Positions 56,379 to 64,000 of a DNA stretch of 64,000 nucleotides are shown here, in pieces. The notes below the pieces were generated by a model that saw only the letters and a program-made list of their open reading frames with translations, searched no databases and was not told the origin of the DNA. Source of the DNA: Amycolatopsis camponoti (GTDB lineage Bacteria > Actinomycetota > Actinomycetes > Mycobacteriales > Pseudonocardiaceae); the NCBI RefSeq assembly GCF_902497555.1, contig NZ_CABVGP010000003.1:1178001-1242000 (forward strand). The letters are read 5' to 3'. A program made the position numbers and the translations under genes. Position 1 is the first letter of the stretch; each line of letters opens with the position of its first letter.

Positions 56379-58291
56379 CAGCGCGGCAGCGCGTCGCGGG
56401 CGACCCGGTCGAGCAGGACGATGCCGGGATTGCAGTCGCCCATGACCACCCGCCGTCCGGTCGGACCGGCCTCGACCAGCACGAACGCCGTCGGCGCGAG
56501 TGACTGCAGCGCGGTCGGCTCGACCTGGAACTCGTACACGCGGGCCCGGGTCTCGCCTTCGCTGCGCGAGATCGCCTCGGACTGGTTGACGGTGTCCTGC
56601 CAGTTGCTCTCGCGGGAGCTCGACGAGCTGGTGTTCCGGCTCCAGTTCGAGCCGGACGACCACGACCCGCCGCTGCCTCCGCTGCCGCTGTTGAAGCTGC
56701 TGCTGCCGCCGACGCTGTAGCCGCGGCTGTTCGACGAGCCAACGGACCCGCCGGTGCTGGACGAGTTGCCCTCGGTGAAGGTCTTGCCCATTTCGGCGGT
56801 CAGCTGGGAGAGCACGAACTTGAAGCCGCGGCCGATGAACTCCGCCGCGTTCGCCGCCTCGTTCGCGTTGCCCAGCTGCATCAGCAGGCTGACGCTGCCC
56901 GAGCTGCCCAGCAGCTTCTGCAGGTCATCGCGCAGGTGCCGGAGCAGGAAGACGAGCCGGACGCCCGCGCGCCGGGCCTGCTGGGCCATCGCTTCGAGCG
57001 CTTCGAGGCCGATCTGGTCGGCGCCCGCGACGACCAGCACCTCACGGCCGGTCGTGTCGCGGGAATGCAGCTCCTGCAGCGCGCGGTGGAAGACCACGTG
57101 GTCGAGGAACCGCTTGTGCCGGCCGATCTTCGTCCGGGTCGCGACGACGGAGAGGCCGCGCGAGGGCCAGCTCGCGCGGAACCCGGCGGGCGCGCCCTCG
57201 ACGGCGCCCTCGGTCCGCGCCAGCCCGCGGATCTCACCTTCGAGCGCGATCAGCTCGTTGCGGACCTGCTCGGTGTTGCCGACGGTGTCCACGTAGGAGT
57301 TGAGCTTCCGCAGCTCCTCGGCCGACAGCGTCTCGTCGGAGCCCGCGTCGTACACCCGGCGCAGCACCTGCAGCCCGGCGACGAGCTTGGTGAACGTGAC
57401 CGGCCCGCTCAGCCGCTCGGCGACGGTGGTGAGCAGGTCGGCGTGCAGGCCCCGCAGGTCCTGCCCCAGCGCCGTCCGGTTCAGGTTGTACATCGCCTCG
57501 GCGAGGACCTCGGCCAGCTCGTGCGGGTCGAGGTCGGCGAGCAGGCCGAACGCGCCGAGGTCGCGCGGCAGCTCGTGCACCGCGACCTCGTAGCCCCTGG
57601 CGGCCGCGGCGATCGCCAGGTCGTCGCCCACGGCCATGTCGGTCAGGTCCAGCAGCAGCATCGACGCGCCGCCGGCCAGCTGGGCAGCGCCGCTGGTGGC
57701 GAGCAGGCTCGCCCAGCCGTCCTCGGTCCCGCCGAAGACGTCGATCCGGTTCGGCCGCGAGCCGAGCTTCACCGGCTGCCACAGCATCGCGGAGCCGAAG
57801 CGCTCGCGCTCGCGGCGGTCGTGCTCGGCGACCCGCTGCTCCCACGCGAAGTGGGCCTGCTTGTACGACTCGAGCGCGCGGTTGTAGTCGGACTCGTAGC
57901 CGCGCTTCATCACGGTGAACCGCCGCCGCGTCCGGAAGAAGTGCACGACGGCGAGCAGGATGCCGACGCCGAGCACGACGGTCGTGGTGATCTCGGCGGC
58001 CAGCGGGATCGTCTTCGAGACGGCGTCCATCATCCCGCCGACCAGCACGACGAGGACGAACGTGAGCGCGAGCCAGCCCAGCAGCCCCAGCCACGCGCGC
58101 TTGCTGCGCTTCTGCCGGAACTGGTAGTCGTGCGGTGCGTACACCTGCTCGGCGACCGGCGGTGCCGCCGCCTCCGGGCTCACGGTGACCGCCGCCGGCG
58201 GGGTGAACTCCCAGCCCCAGTTTTCGCGTGCCCCGAAGAGCCGTTCCCACATTTCGGTCGTGCCGCCGACCGCAACGTCCCGCCCCTGCAC
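56378..58291 (-). CDS. Membrane VirD4/TraG-like protein with degenerate P-loop (first gene of operon)
   Basis: A 637-residue protein: cytoplasmic N-terminus, two helices at about 67-88 and 99-119, then an ATPase-like domain. Where Walker A is expected (187-195) it reads GGTEDGWAS, lacking the lysine and Ser/Thr of GxxxxGK[ST]; a Walker-B-like strand is LVVAGADQIG near 440. Then comes FVLSQLTAEMGKTF and a Ser/Gly-rich linker of about 75 residues, ending VVMGDCNPGIVLLDRV. GTG 58291 has GGAGGGG 5 bases ahead. It probably anchors the active ATPase encoded next. I recognise the general type from actinobacterial transfer-like ATPases. Confidence 0.85.
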   Translation of the reverse strand: MQGRDVAVGGTTEMWERLFGARENWGWEFTPPAAVTVSPEAAAPPVAEQVYAPHDYQFRQKRSKRAWLGLLGWLALTFVLVVLVGGMMDAVSKTIPLAAEITTTVVLGVGILLAVVHFFRTRRRFTVMKRGYESDYNRALESYKQAHFAWEQRVAEHDRRERERFGSAMLWQPVKLGSRPNRIDVFGGTEDGWASLLATSGAAQLAGGASMLLLDLTDMAVGDDLAIAAAARGYEVAVHELPRDLGAFGLLADLDPHELAEVLAEAMYNLNRTALGQDLRGLHADLLTTVAERLSGPVTFTKLVAGLQVLRRVYDAGSDETLSAEELRKLNSYVDTVGNTEQVRNELIALEGEIRGLARTEGAVEGAPAGFRASWPSRGLSVVATRTKIGRHKRFLDHVVFHRALQELHSRDTTGREVLVVAGADQIGLEALEAMAQQARRAGVRLVFLLRHLRDDLQKLLGSSGSVSLLMQLGNANEAANAAEFIGRGFKFVLSQLTAEMGKTFTEGNSSSTGGSVGSSNSRGYSVGGSSSFNSGSGGSGGSWSSGSNWSRNTSSSSSRESNWQDTVNQSEAISRSEGETRARVYEFQVEPTALQSLAPTAFVLVEAGPTGRRVVMGDCNPGIVLLDRVARDALPR

Positions 58292-58434
58292 TGGCCCCTC
58301 CGGAGTCCGCCATTCGCCCGGTTGCCGCACGATTGTGCCCCGAGGGACCGACAAAAGTGACAGTGGTCCCCCGATCGTCCACATCCGGCCACTGTCCGCT
58401 GGACGGCACGTGGCCGGGGGCGGACACTCGGTGC

Positions 58435-60606
58435 GTGGACCGGCGCGTGCGCTTGGCGGTCAGGGTCGGCGGGGTCGTGCAGGGCGTCGGCTTCCGGCCC
58501 TTCGTTCACGGCCTGGCGCTGCGGATCGGCGTCTCCGGACTGGTCGGGAACGACGTCCACGGCGTCTTCGCCGAGGCCGAAGGCACGCCGGATCGGGTCG
58601 GAGCTTTCGTCGCCGCGTTGACGGCCGAAGCGCCGCCGCTGGCCGTTGTCGAGCGCGTGGAGACTCGCGAAATTCACCCGATCGGGGACGTCGGCTTCGT
58701 CATCGTCGCCAGCGGGAGTCCCGGTGGTGCCGCCGACACGCTGATCTCCGCCGATTCCGCCACCTGCGCGGACTGCCTGCGGGAGCTGCGCGACCCCGGT
58801 GACCGGCGGTTCGGGTACCCCTTCGTCAACTGCACGAACTGCGGGCCGCGGTTCACCATCGTCCAGGGCGTCCCCTACGACCGGCCGCTCACGACGATGG
58901 CGGCCTTCGCGATGTGCGCCGCGTGCAAGCAGGAGTACGAGGACCCGGCGGACCGGCGGTTCCACGCCCAGCCCGTCTGCTGCCCGGCCTGCGGGCCCGC
59001 GCTGCGGTTCGAGCCCGGGGGCGGGGAGCCGATCGCGAGCGCCGCCGAAGCGCTGAACCGAGGCGCGATCGTCGCGGTGAAGGGCCTCGGCGGCTACCAC
59101 CTCGCCGTCGGTGCGCGGCACGAAGAGGCCGCGGCGAAACTGCGGGCGAGGAAGCATCGCGAAGACAAGCCGTTCGCCGTCATGGTCGCCGAGCTGGCGC
59201 AGGCCCGGGAACTGGCCGACGTGAGCGAAGCGGCCGAAGAAGCGCTCAGCAGCCGGCGACGGCCTATCGTGCTGCTGCCCGCCCGAGGAGGACTCGCCGA
59301 AGCCGTCGCGCCGGGGAACCGGCGGATCGGGCTCATGCTGCCCTACACCCCGCTCCACCACCTCCTGCTGGAGCGGACCGGTCCGATCGTGCTGACCAGC
59401 GCGAACGTCTCCGACGAGCCCATCGTCCACCGCGACGAGGACCTGAGCCGTCTGAAGGGCATCGCCGACGCGTTCCTCACCCACGACCGGCCCATCCACG
59501 TCCGGACCGACGACTCCGTGGTGCGCATCGTCCGAAAGCGAGAGCAGCTCCAACGGCGTTCGCGGGGTTACGCGCCCGAGCCCGTCACCCTGAACCGGGC
59601 CACCGGCCGGCACCTCCTCGGCTGCGGCGCCGAGCTGAAGAACACCTTCTGCCTCGCGAAGGGCCGCCACGCGTTCGTCTCGCACCACATCGGCGACCTC
59701 GAGAACTACGAGACGCTCAAGTCGTTCACCGAGGGCATCGAGCACTTCAAGCACCTCTTCGCCATCGATCCCGTGGTCGTCGCGCACGACCTGCACCCCG
59801 AGTACCTGTCCACGAAGTACGCGCTGGAGCAGGACGTCGACCTGCTCGGCGTCCAGCACCACCACGCCCACATCGCCGCGTGCCTCGCCGACAACGGCGA
59901 GGACCGCCCGGTCCTCGGCGTCGCCTTCGACGGCACCGGCTTCGGCCCCGACGGCACCGTCTGGGGCGGCGAGTTCCTCCTCGCCGACCTGACGAGCTAC
60001 CAGCGGCTCAGCCACCTCCGGCCGGTCGCGATGCCCGGCGGCGTCCAGGCCATCCGCCAGCCCTGGCGGATGGCCGCGTCCTATGTGGACGAACTGGGCC
60101 GTCCGGCGCGCGAAGACATCGTCAAGCTCAAGCGCAGCGGCCTCAACTCACCCCTGACGTCCAGCGCCGGTCGCCTCTTCGACGCCGCCGCCGCGCTGCT
60201 CGGCGTCCGGGACACCATCACCTACGAGGGTCAGGCCGCGATCGAGCTGGAGCAGCTGGCCGACCCGGCGGAGAAATCCGCCTACCGCGCGCGGATCGAC
60301 GAAGTGGTCCACGGCGAAGACCTCATCGCCGCGCTCCTGGAGGACACCAGCAGCAGAGCCAAGAGGGCCGCCCGGTTCCACAACGGGGTCGCCGACGCGA
60401 TCGCGCGGACCTGCGACCGCTTCCGCGAGCACAGCACCACGGTCGCGCTCTCCGGCGGGGTGTTCCAGAACGTCCTGCTGCTCGACCGGACCGTGGAAAC
60501 CCTGGAACGCGCCGGTTTCCGCGTCCTGACCCACCGGAACGTGCCGACGAACGACGGCGGGATCAGCTTCGGGCAGGTCGCCGTAGCCAGTCGTACCACT
60601 CGCTGA
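58435..60606 (+). CDS. hypF: Carbamoyltransferase HypF
   Basis: A 723-residue protein making the cyanide precursor for [NiFe]-hydrogenase. Domains in order: acylphosphatase (about 1-92, VQGVGFRPFVHGLAL), two zinc fingers with CADC/CTNC and CAAC/CPAC (about 104-180), a YrdC-like nucleotide-binding domain (about 190-370) and the carbamoyltransferase domain with QHHHAHIAACLADNG near 481-495. GTG 58435 starts the acylphosphatase domain. It is divergent from the ATPase operon and overlaps hypB by 44 bases at the 3' end. Confidence 0.96.
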   Translation: MDRRVRLAVRVGGVVQGVGFRPFVHGLALRIGVSGLVGNDVHGVFAEAEGTPDRVGAFVAALTAEAPPLAVVERVETREIHPIGDVGFVIVASGSPGGAADTLISADSATCADCLRELRDPGDRRFGYPFVNCTNCGPRFTIVQGVPYDRPLTTMAAFAMCAACKQEYEDPADRRFHAQPVCCPACGPALRFEPGGGEPIASAAEALNRGAIVAVKGLGGYHLAVGARHEEAAAKLRARKHREDKPFAVMVAELAQARELADVSEAAEEALSSRRRPIVLLPARGGLAEAVAPGNRRIGLMLPYTPLHHLLLERTGPIVLTSANVSDEPIVHRDEDLSRLKGIADAFLTHDRPIHVRTDDSVVRIVRKREQLQRRSRGYAPEPVTLNRATGRHLLGCGAELKNTFCLAKGRHAFVSHHIGDLENYETLKSFTEGIEHFKHLFAIDPVVVAHDLHPEYLSTKYALEQDVDLLGVQHHHAHIAACLADNGEDRPVLGVAFDGTGFGPDGTVWGGEFLLADLTSYQRLSHLRPVAMPGGVQAIRQPWRMAASYVDELGRPAREDIVKLKRSGLNSPLTSSAGRLFDAAAALLGVRDTITYEGQAAIELEQLADPAEKSAYRARIDEVVHGEDLIAALLEDTSSRAKRAARFHNGVADAIARTCDRFREHSTTVALSGGVFQNVLLLDRTVETLERAGFRVLTHRNVPTNDGGISFGQVAVASRTTR

Positions 60607-61258
60607 GGCCGTCGCCGCGCGTCGCGCTGACCTGGAGGATCGCCGCCGAGGGGTTGACTCTTCGCGTGTCCCGCTCGAACTCGGCGACGTCGAAGTCGAC
60701 GTACGGCAGCAGGTCGACCTTGTTCAGCAGCACCAGGTCGGTCGCGGCGAACATGTGCGGGTACTTCAGCGGCTTCCCGGGCCCCTCGGTCACCGACAGG
60801 ACCACGACGCGCGCCGCCTCGCCGAGGTCGAACAGCGCCGGGCAGACCAGGTTGCCGACGTTCTCGATGAACAACGTCGAACCCTGAGCCGGCGAGAGCG
60901 AATGCAGGGCGCGGTGCAGCATCGACGCGTCCAGGTGGCAGCCGGCACCAGTGTTGATCTGCACGACCGGCGCGCCGGTCGCCTTGATGCGCTCGGCGTC
61001 GAGCAGCGTCTCCTGGTCGCCCTCGATCACCGCGCACGGCGTGTCCGACGCGCGGATCGTCCGTTCCAGCAACGTCGTCTTCCCGGCGCCGGGCGAGCTC
61101 ATCAGGTTGATCGCGAAGACGCCGGAAGACCGCAGGTGCGCGCGGTTGTGCGACGCGAGTTCGTCGTTCTTCGCGAGGATGTCCTGCTCCATGACCACGG
61201 TGTGGGCGTGGTCGGTGATCCGGACGTCCGAATCCGAGCAGCCGCAGGTGTCACACAT
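60563..61258 (-). CDS. hypB: Hydrogenase nickel insertion GTPase HypB
   Basis: A 231-residue GTPase. The N-terminus MCDTCGC matches the CxxCGC nickel-binding motif. The P-loop is SSPGAGKTTLLE, and G-domain motifs include EGDQETLLDAERI near 81 and NKVDLLPYVD near 177. A histidine-rich stretch is absent, so nickel storage is not expected. It works with HypA to load Ni into the large subunit. It overlaps hypA by 8 bases. Confidence 0.96.
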   Translation of the reverse strand: MCDTCGCSDSDVRITDHAHTVVMEQDILAKNDELASHNRAHLRSSGVFAINLMSSPGAGKTTLLERTIRASDTPCAVIEGDQETLLDAERIKATGAPVVQINTGAGCHLDASMLHRALHSLSPAQGSTLFIENVGNLVCPALFDLGEAARVVVLSVTEGPGKPLKYPHMFAATDLVLLNKVDLLPYVDFDVAEFERDTRRVNPSAAILQVSATRGDGLSEWYDWLRRPARS

Positions 61259-61586
61259 GGCTGACCTCCACCGAGGTGATGCGCAGTTCGCGCCCCGCCA
61301 GCACCGCGACGTCGGCGCTGCCGCAGGGGCACAGCAGGATGAAGTCGTCGAGGGTGAACTCGGCACCGCACTCGCGGCAGCGCGCCCGCCCGGACGGCTC
61401 GGCGATGTCCAGCCGGGCACCTTCCAGCGAGGTTCCCGTGCACAGGACGTCGAAGCAGAACCGGACGCTGTCCGGCACCACCCCGGACAGCCGGCCGATC
61501 TCCAGCCGGACGCACGACACCGCCGCCTCGCCGAGGCGGGCGACGATCGCGTCGACGACCGACTGCGTGACCGCCATTTCGTGCAT
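61251..61586 (-). CDS. hypA: Hydrogenase nickel chaperone HypA
   Basis: A 111-residue protein. The start MHEMAVTQSVVDAI contains the nickel-binding MHE motif. The zinc site is formed by the pairs CRECG and CPCG near 70-88. It begins directly after the hypE stop and overlaps hypB at its end, within the hypC-D-E-A-B operon. Confidence 0.95.
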   Translation of the reverse strand: MHEMAVTQSVVDAIVARLGEAAVSCVRLEIGRLSGVVPDSVRFCFDVLCTGTSLEGARLDIAEPSGRARCRECGAEFTLDDFILLCPCGSADVAVLAGRELRITSVEVSHV

Positions 61587-62663
61587 TCAGCAGATCCTCG
61601 GCAGCGGGTCCCCGACCAGCAGGTCCACGATCCGGGTACCGCCGAACGCGGTGTTCAGCAGCACGATCCCCGGCGGGTCGTCGGCGATCCGCCCGATCAC
61701 CGCGGCGTCCGCGCCGAGCGGGTGCGAGCGCAACGCGGCCAGGGCAGCGTCGGTCTGGGCGCCGTCGACGACGACCACGATCCGGCCTTCGCACGCGACG
61801 TACAGCGGGTCGATGCCCAGCAGCTCCGACGCGCCGCGGACCTCGTCGCGCACCGGGACGGCCTTCTCGTCGACGACCACGGCGACCTCCGCCGCCTTCG
61901 CGATCTCGTTGAGGATCGTCGCGACGCCGCCGCGGGTCGCGTCGCGCATCGCCCGCACGCCGGGGACCGCGGCCAGCAGCCCGGCGACCAGTTCGTGCAC
62001 GGGTGCGGTGTCGGACTCGAGGTCGGCGTCGATGTCCAGCTCGCCGCGGGCCAGCATGATCGTGACGCCGTGGTCACCGATCGGCCCGGAGACGAGGACG
62101 GCGTCTCCGGGCTTCACGGTGGCCACGCCGAGGCCCGTGCGGGTGAGCACCCCGACCCCGGCCGTGTTGACGTACACGCCGTCGGCCTTGCCGCGCTGGA
62201 CGACCTTGGTGTCGCCGGTGACGATCTGGACGTCCGCCGCGAGCGCCGCGGACTTCATCGAGTCGACGATCTTCAGCAGGTCCTCGACGGGAAAGCCCTC
62301 CTCGAGGATGAACCCGGCGGTCAGGTAGAGCGGCCGCGCGCCGGACACGGCGAGGTCGTTCACCGTGCCGTTGACCGCCAGGTCACCGATGTTCCCGCCG
62401 GGGAAGAACAGCGGCGAGACGACGTAGGAGTCCGTCGTCAGGGCCAGGCGAGCGTCCCCGATCGTCAACGACGCCGAGTCCTCGAGGGGTTCCAGCAGCG
62501 GGTTGCGGAACGCGTCGAGGAACACGGCCTCGATCAGCGTGTGCGTCGACTTGCCGCCCGCGCCGTGCGACAGCGTGATGCGCTCTTCACGCACCTTCGC
62601 GCGCCGGCGCCGGGCGCGCTCGATGCGGTCGAGGACCTGCTGCTCGCGTTCGGTGGTGGTCAT
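61587..62663 (-). CDS. hypE: Hydrogenase expression/formation protein HypE
   Basis: A 358-residue PurM-like enzyme that dehydrates the carbamoyl group on its C-terminal cysteine to a thiocyanate. The motif ITLSHGAGGKSTHTLIEAV is near 29-47, then TTDSYVVSPLFFPGGNIGDLAVNGTVNDLAV (about 76-106), DATRGGVATILNEIA near 235, and the C-terminal PRIC with the catalytic Cys. ATG 62663 overlaps the hypD stop (ATGA). The first 25 residues are longer than usual, and a later start is possible. Confidence 0.95.
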   Translation of the reverse strand: MTTTEREQQVLDRIERARRRRAKVREERITLSHGAGGKSTHTLIEAVFLDAFRNPLLEPLEDSASLTIGDARLALTTDSYVVSPLFFPGGNIGDLAVNGTVNDLAVSGARPLYLTAGFILEEGFPVEDLLKIVDSMKSAALAADVQIVTGDTKVVQRGKADGVYVNTAGVGVLTRTGLGVATVKPGDAVLVSGPIGDHGVTIMLARGELDIDADLESDTAPVHELVAGLLAAVPGVRAMRDATRGGVATILNEIAKAAEVAVVVDEKAVPVRDEVRGASELLGIDPLYVACEGRIVVVVDGAQTDAALAALRSHPLGADAAVIGRIADDPPGIVLLNTAFGGTRIVDLLVGDPLPRIC

Positions 62664-63787
62664 GCGCGGCTCGCCTCCCGGACGCGCTGACGGCTGAACC
62701 GGCCGAAGTTGTAGTAGGCCGCGCAGGCGCCTTCGGGCGAGACCATGCACGTCCCGATCGGCGTCTCCGGGGTGCACGCGGTGCCGAACACCTTGCACTC
62801 CCACGGCTTCAGCACGCCCTTGAGCACCTCGCCGCACTGGCACGCCTTGGGATCGGCGACGCGCAGGCCGGGGATTTCGAAGATCCGCTCGGCGTCGAAC
62901 GCGGCGTACTTCTCGCGGATCGCCATCGCCGAGTGCGTGATGAACCCGAGGCCGCGCCACTCGAAGTACGGCCGCAGCTGCATCACCTCGTTGATGGCCT
63001 TCAACGCGACGAGGTTCCCGTCCCACGGCACCACGCGCGAGTACTGGTTCTCGACTTCCGAACGTCCGGACGAGAGCTGCAGCATCAGCATGTAGATCGA
63101 CTGCAGGATGTCCAGGGGCTCGAACCCGGCGACGACCACGGGCTTGCCGTAGTCGCGCGCGATGAACTCGTACGGCCGGCAGCCGATCACCGTCGAGACG
63201 TGACCCGGGCCGATGAAGCCGTCGAGCCGCAGGTCGGGGGAGTCGAGGATGGCCTTGATGGCCGGGATGATCGTGACGTGGTTGCCGAACACCGAGAAGT
63301 TCTCGATGCCCTCGGCGGCCGCGCGCAGCAGCGTCATCGCGGTGGACGGCGTCGTCGTCTCGAACCCGATCGCCATGAACACGACGCGCAGGTCCGGGTT
63401 CTGCCGCGCGATCTTCAGCGAGTCGAGCGGCGAGTACACCATCCGGATGTTCGTGCCCTCGGCGTTGGAGTCGAAGAAGTTCCCGCCGGAGCCGGGCACG
63501 CGCATCATGTCGCCGAACGACGTCATGAGCACGCCGGGCTGCCGGGCGATGTGGATGGCGTCGTCGATGCGGCCCATCGGGATCACGCACACCGGGCAGC
63601 CCGGGCCGTGCACCAGCATGATGCTCTCGGGCAGGTAGTCCTCGAGGCCGTGCTTGTAGATGGTGTGCGTGTGCCCGCCGCAGACCTCCATGAACTTGTA
63701 GTGGCGGCCCGGCTCGCACAGCGACGTGATCTTCGCGGACAGTGCCCGCGCCTTCTCCGCGTCGCGGAACTCGTCGACGAAACGCAT
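62660..63787 (-). CDS. hypD: Hydrogenase maturation iron-sulfur protein HypD
   Basis: A 375-residue protein carrying the [4Fe-4S] cluster used to assemble Fe(CN)2CO with HypC. Motifs are MEVCGGHTHTIYKHGLED near 33-50, HGPGCPVCVIP near 60-70, GFETTTPSTAM near 140-150, and the C-terminal cysteines in CQCGEVLKG and TPIGTCMVSPEGACAAYY. It is in the middle of the operon, 10 bases after hypC. Confidence 0.96.
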   Translation of the reverse strand: MRFVDEFRDAEKARALSAKITSLCEPGRHYKFMEVCGGHTHTIYKHGLEDYLPESIMLVHGPGCPVCVIPMGRIDDAIHIARQPGVLMTSFGDMMRVPGSGGNFFDSNAEGTNIRMVYSPLDSLKIARQNPDLRVVFMAIGFETTTPSTAMTLLRAAAEGIENFSVFGNHVTIIPAIKAILDSPDLRLDGFIGPGHVSTVIGCRPYEFIARDYGKPVVVAGFEPLDILQSIYMLMLQLSSGRSEVENQYSRVVPWDGNLVALKAINEVMQLRPYFEWRGLGFITHSAMAIREKYAAFDAERIFEIPGLRVADPKACQCGEVLKGVLKPWECKVFGTACTPETPIGTCMVSPEGACAAYYNFGRFSRQRVREASRA

Positions 63788-63797
63788 GACGACTCCT

Positions 63798-64000
63798 CTA
63801 GTCGATCCGGGATTCGAGCAGGGCGGCCATTTCGTCCTCGTAGGCCTTGCCGATGCTTTCGAGGAACTCCAGGGCGGCCGCGGCCTCCTGCTCGTCTATT
63901 TTGGACAGTGCGAAGCCGACGTGGATGAGGATCCAGTCGCCCGGCTTCGGCGGGTCGTCGTCGAGCAGGCCGATGTTGATGAGCCGCTTGACGCCGCTGA
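63798..64000 (-). CDS. hypC: Hydrogenase assembly chaperone HypC (3' part, partial)
   Basis: On the minus strand, the C-terminal 66 or so residues are present, running off the right edge. The text GDWILIHVGFALSKIDEQEA is the HypC signature region (D-Y/W-V-L-x-H-V-G-x-A), followed by a helical end LESRID. HypC pairs with HypD to hold the iron ligand group. The gene starts outside the window and leads the hyp operon. Confidence 0.9.
   Translation of the reverse strand, partial: SGVKRLINIGLLDDDPPKPGDWILIHVGFALSKIDEQEAAAALEFLESIGKAYEDEMAALLESRID

Overview
The window is one continuous stretch of very GC-rich actinobacterial chromosome, about 70% GC by eye. An ortholog of the mycobacterial proteasome activator Bpa, an SsgA-like division regulator, a class III cyclase with six membrane helices and DasR-type operators in front of chitinases all point to a filamentous actinomycete. 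My best guess is Amycolatopsis or another Pseudonocardiaceae member; this is inference from gene content.

Layout. 1-4092 holds a pseudaminic acid (Pse) pathway: pseI end, pseC, pseB, pseF, pseG. 4096-8254 holds an epoxide hydrolase and a conserved block of bpa, a class V aminotransferase-like protein lacking its PLP lysine, and a quinone oxidoreductase. 8337-16984 is mixed: secreted M28, YpfJ-like and S1 peptidases, MarR, tRNA-Ser, patatin, Ldh-type oxidoreductase, S4 protein and SDR. 16986-22154 pairs a CitA/CitB-like two-component system with a divergent NMT1/SsuA-type ABC importer. 22382-30670 has a G1 glutamic peptidase, a large LuxR regulator, an alpha-lytic-type protease, the SsgA-like protein, an MFS transporter and an Lrp regulator. 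30883-42313 is mostly metabolism: KAS III, adenylate cyclase, methyltransferase, GntR, a broken acetyltransferase, VOC protein, TSUP permease, hisC, a dienelactone-hydrolase-like protein, acetoacetyl-CoA synthetase and an MprF-like membrane protein with a tiny leader ORF.

Two tRNA genes (Ser-GCT, Arg-ACG) at 42.4-42.6 kb open an atypical, lower-GC, gene-poor stretch up to about 44.3 kb. Next come two translationally coupled GH18 chitinases with near-duplicate CBM2 domains behind two DasR-like sites, then a decayed pair of small membrane genes. At 48.85-51.2 kb a 2,2-dialkylglycine decarboxylase gene stands divergent from a LysR regulator. From 51.2 to 58.3 kb runs a tightly coupled three-gene operon: a membrane protein with a degenerate P-loop, a HerA/VirD4-like ATPase with intact Walker motifs, and a very acidic repeat protein. 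I recognise no described system with this composition, and it is my main candidate for something new. The right end (58.4-64 kb) is the [NiFe]-hydrogenase maturation set hypF and hypC-D-E-A-B, so a hydrogenase probably lies beyond the right edge.

DNA-level signals that genes do not explain: six copies of the palindrome TCCACWGTGGA in coding sequence in two different reading frames, a repeated intergenic element carrying DnaA-box-like 9-mers, an 18-bp hairpin inside a transporter gene, and three convergent gene pairs sharing one CTAG as both stop codons.
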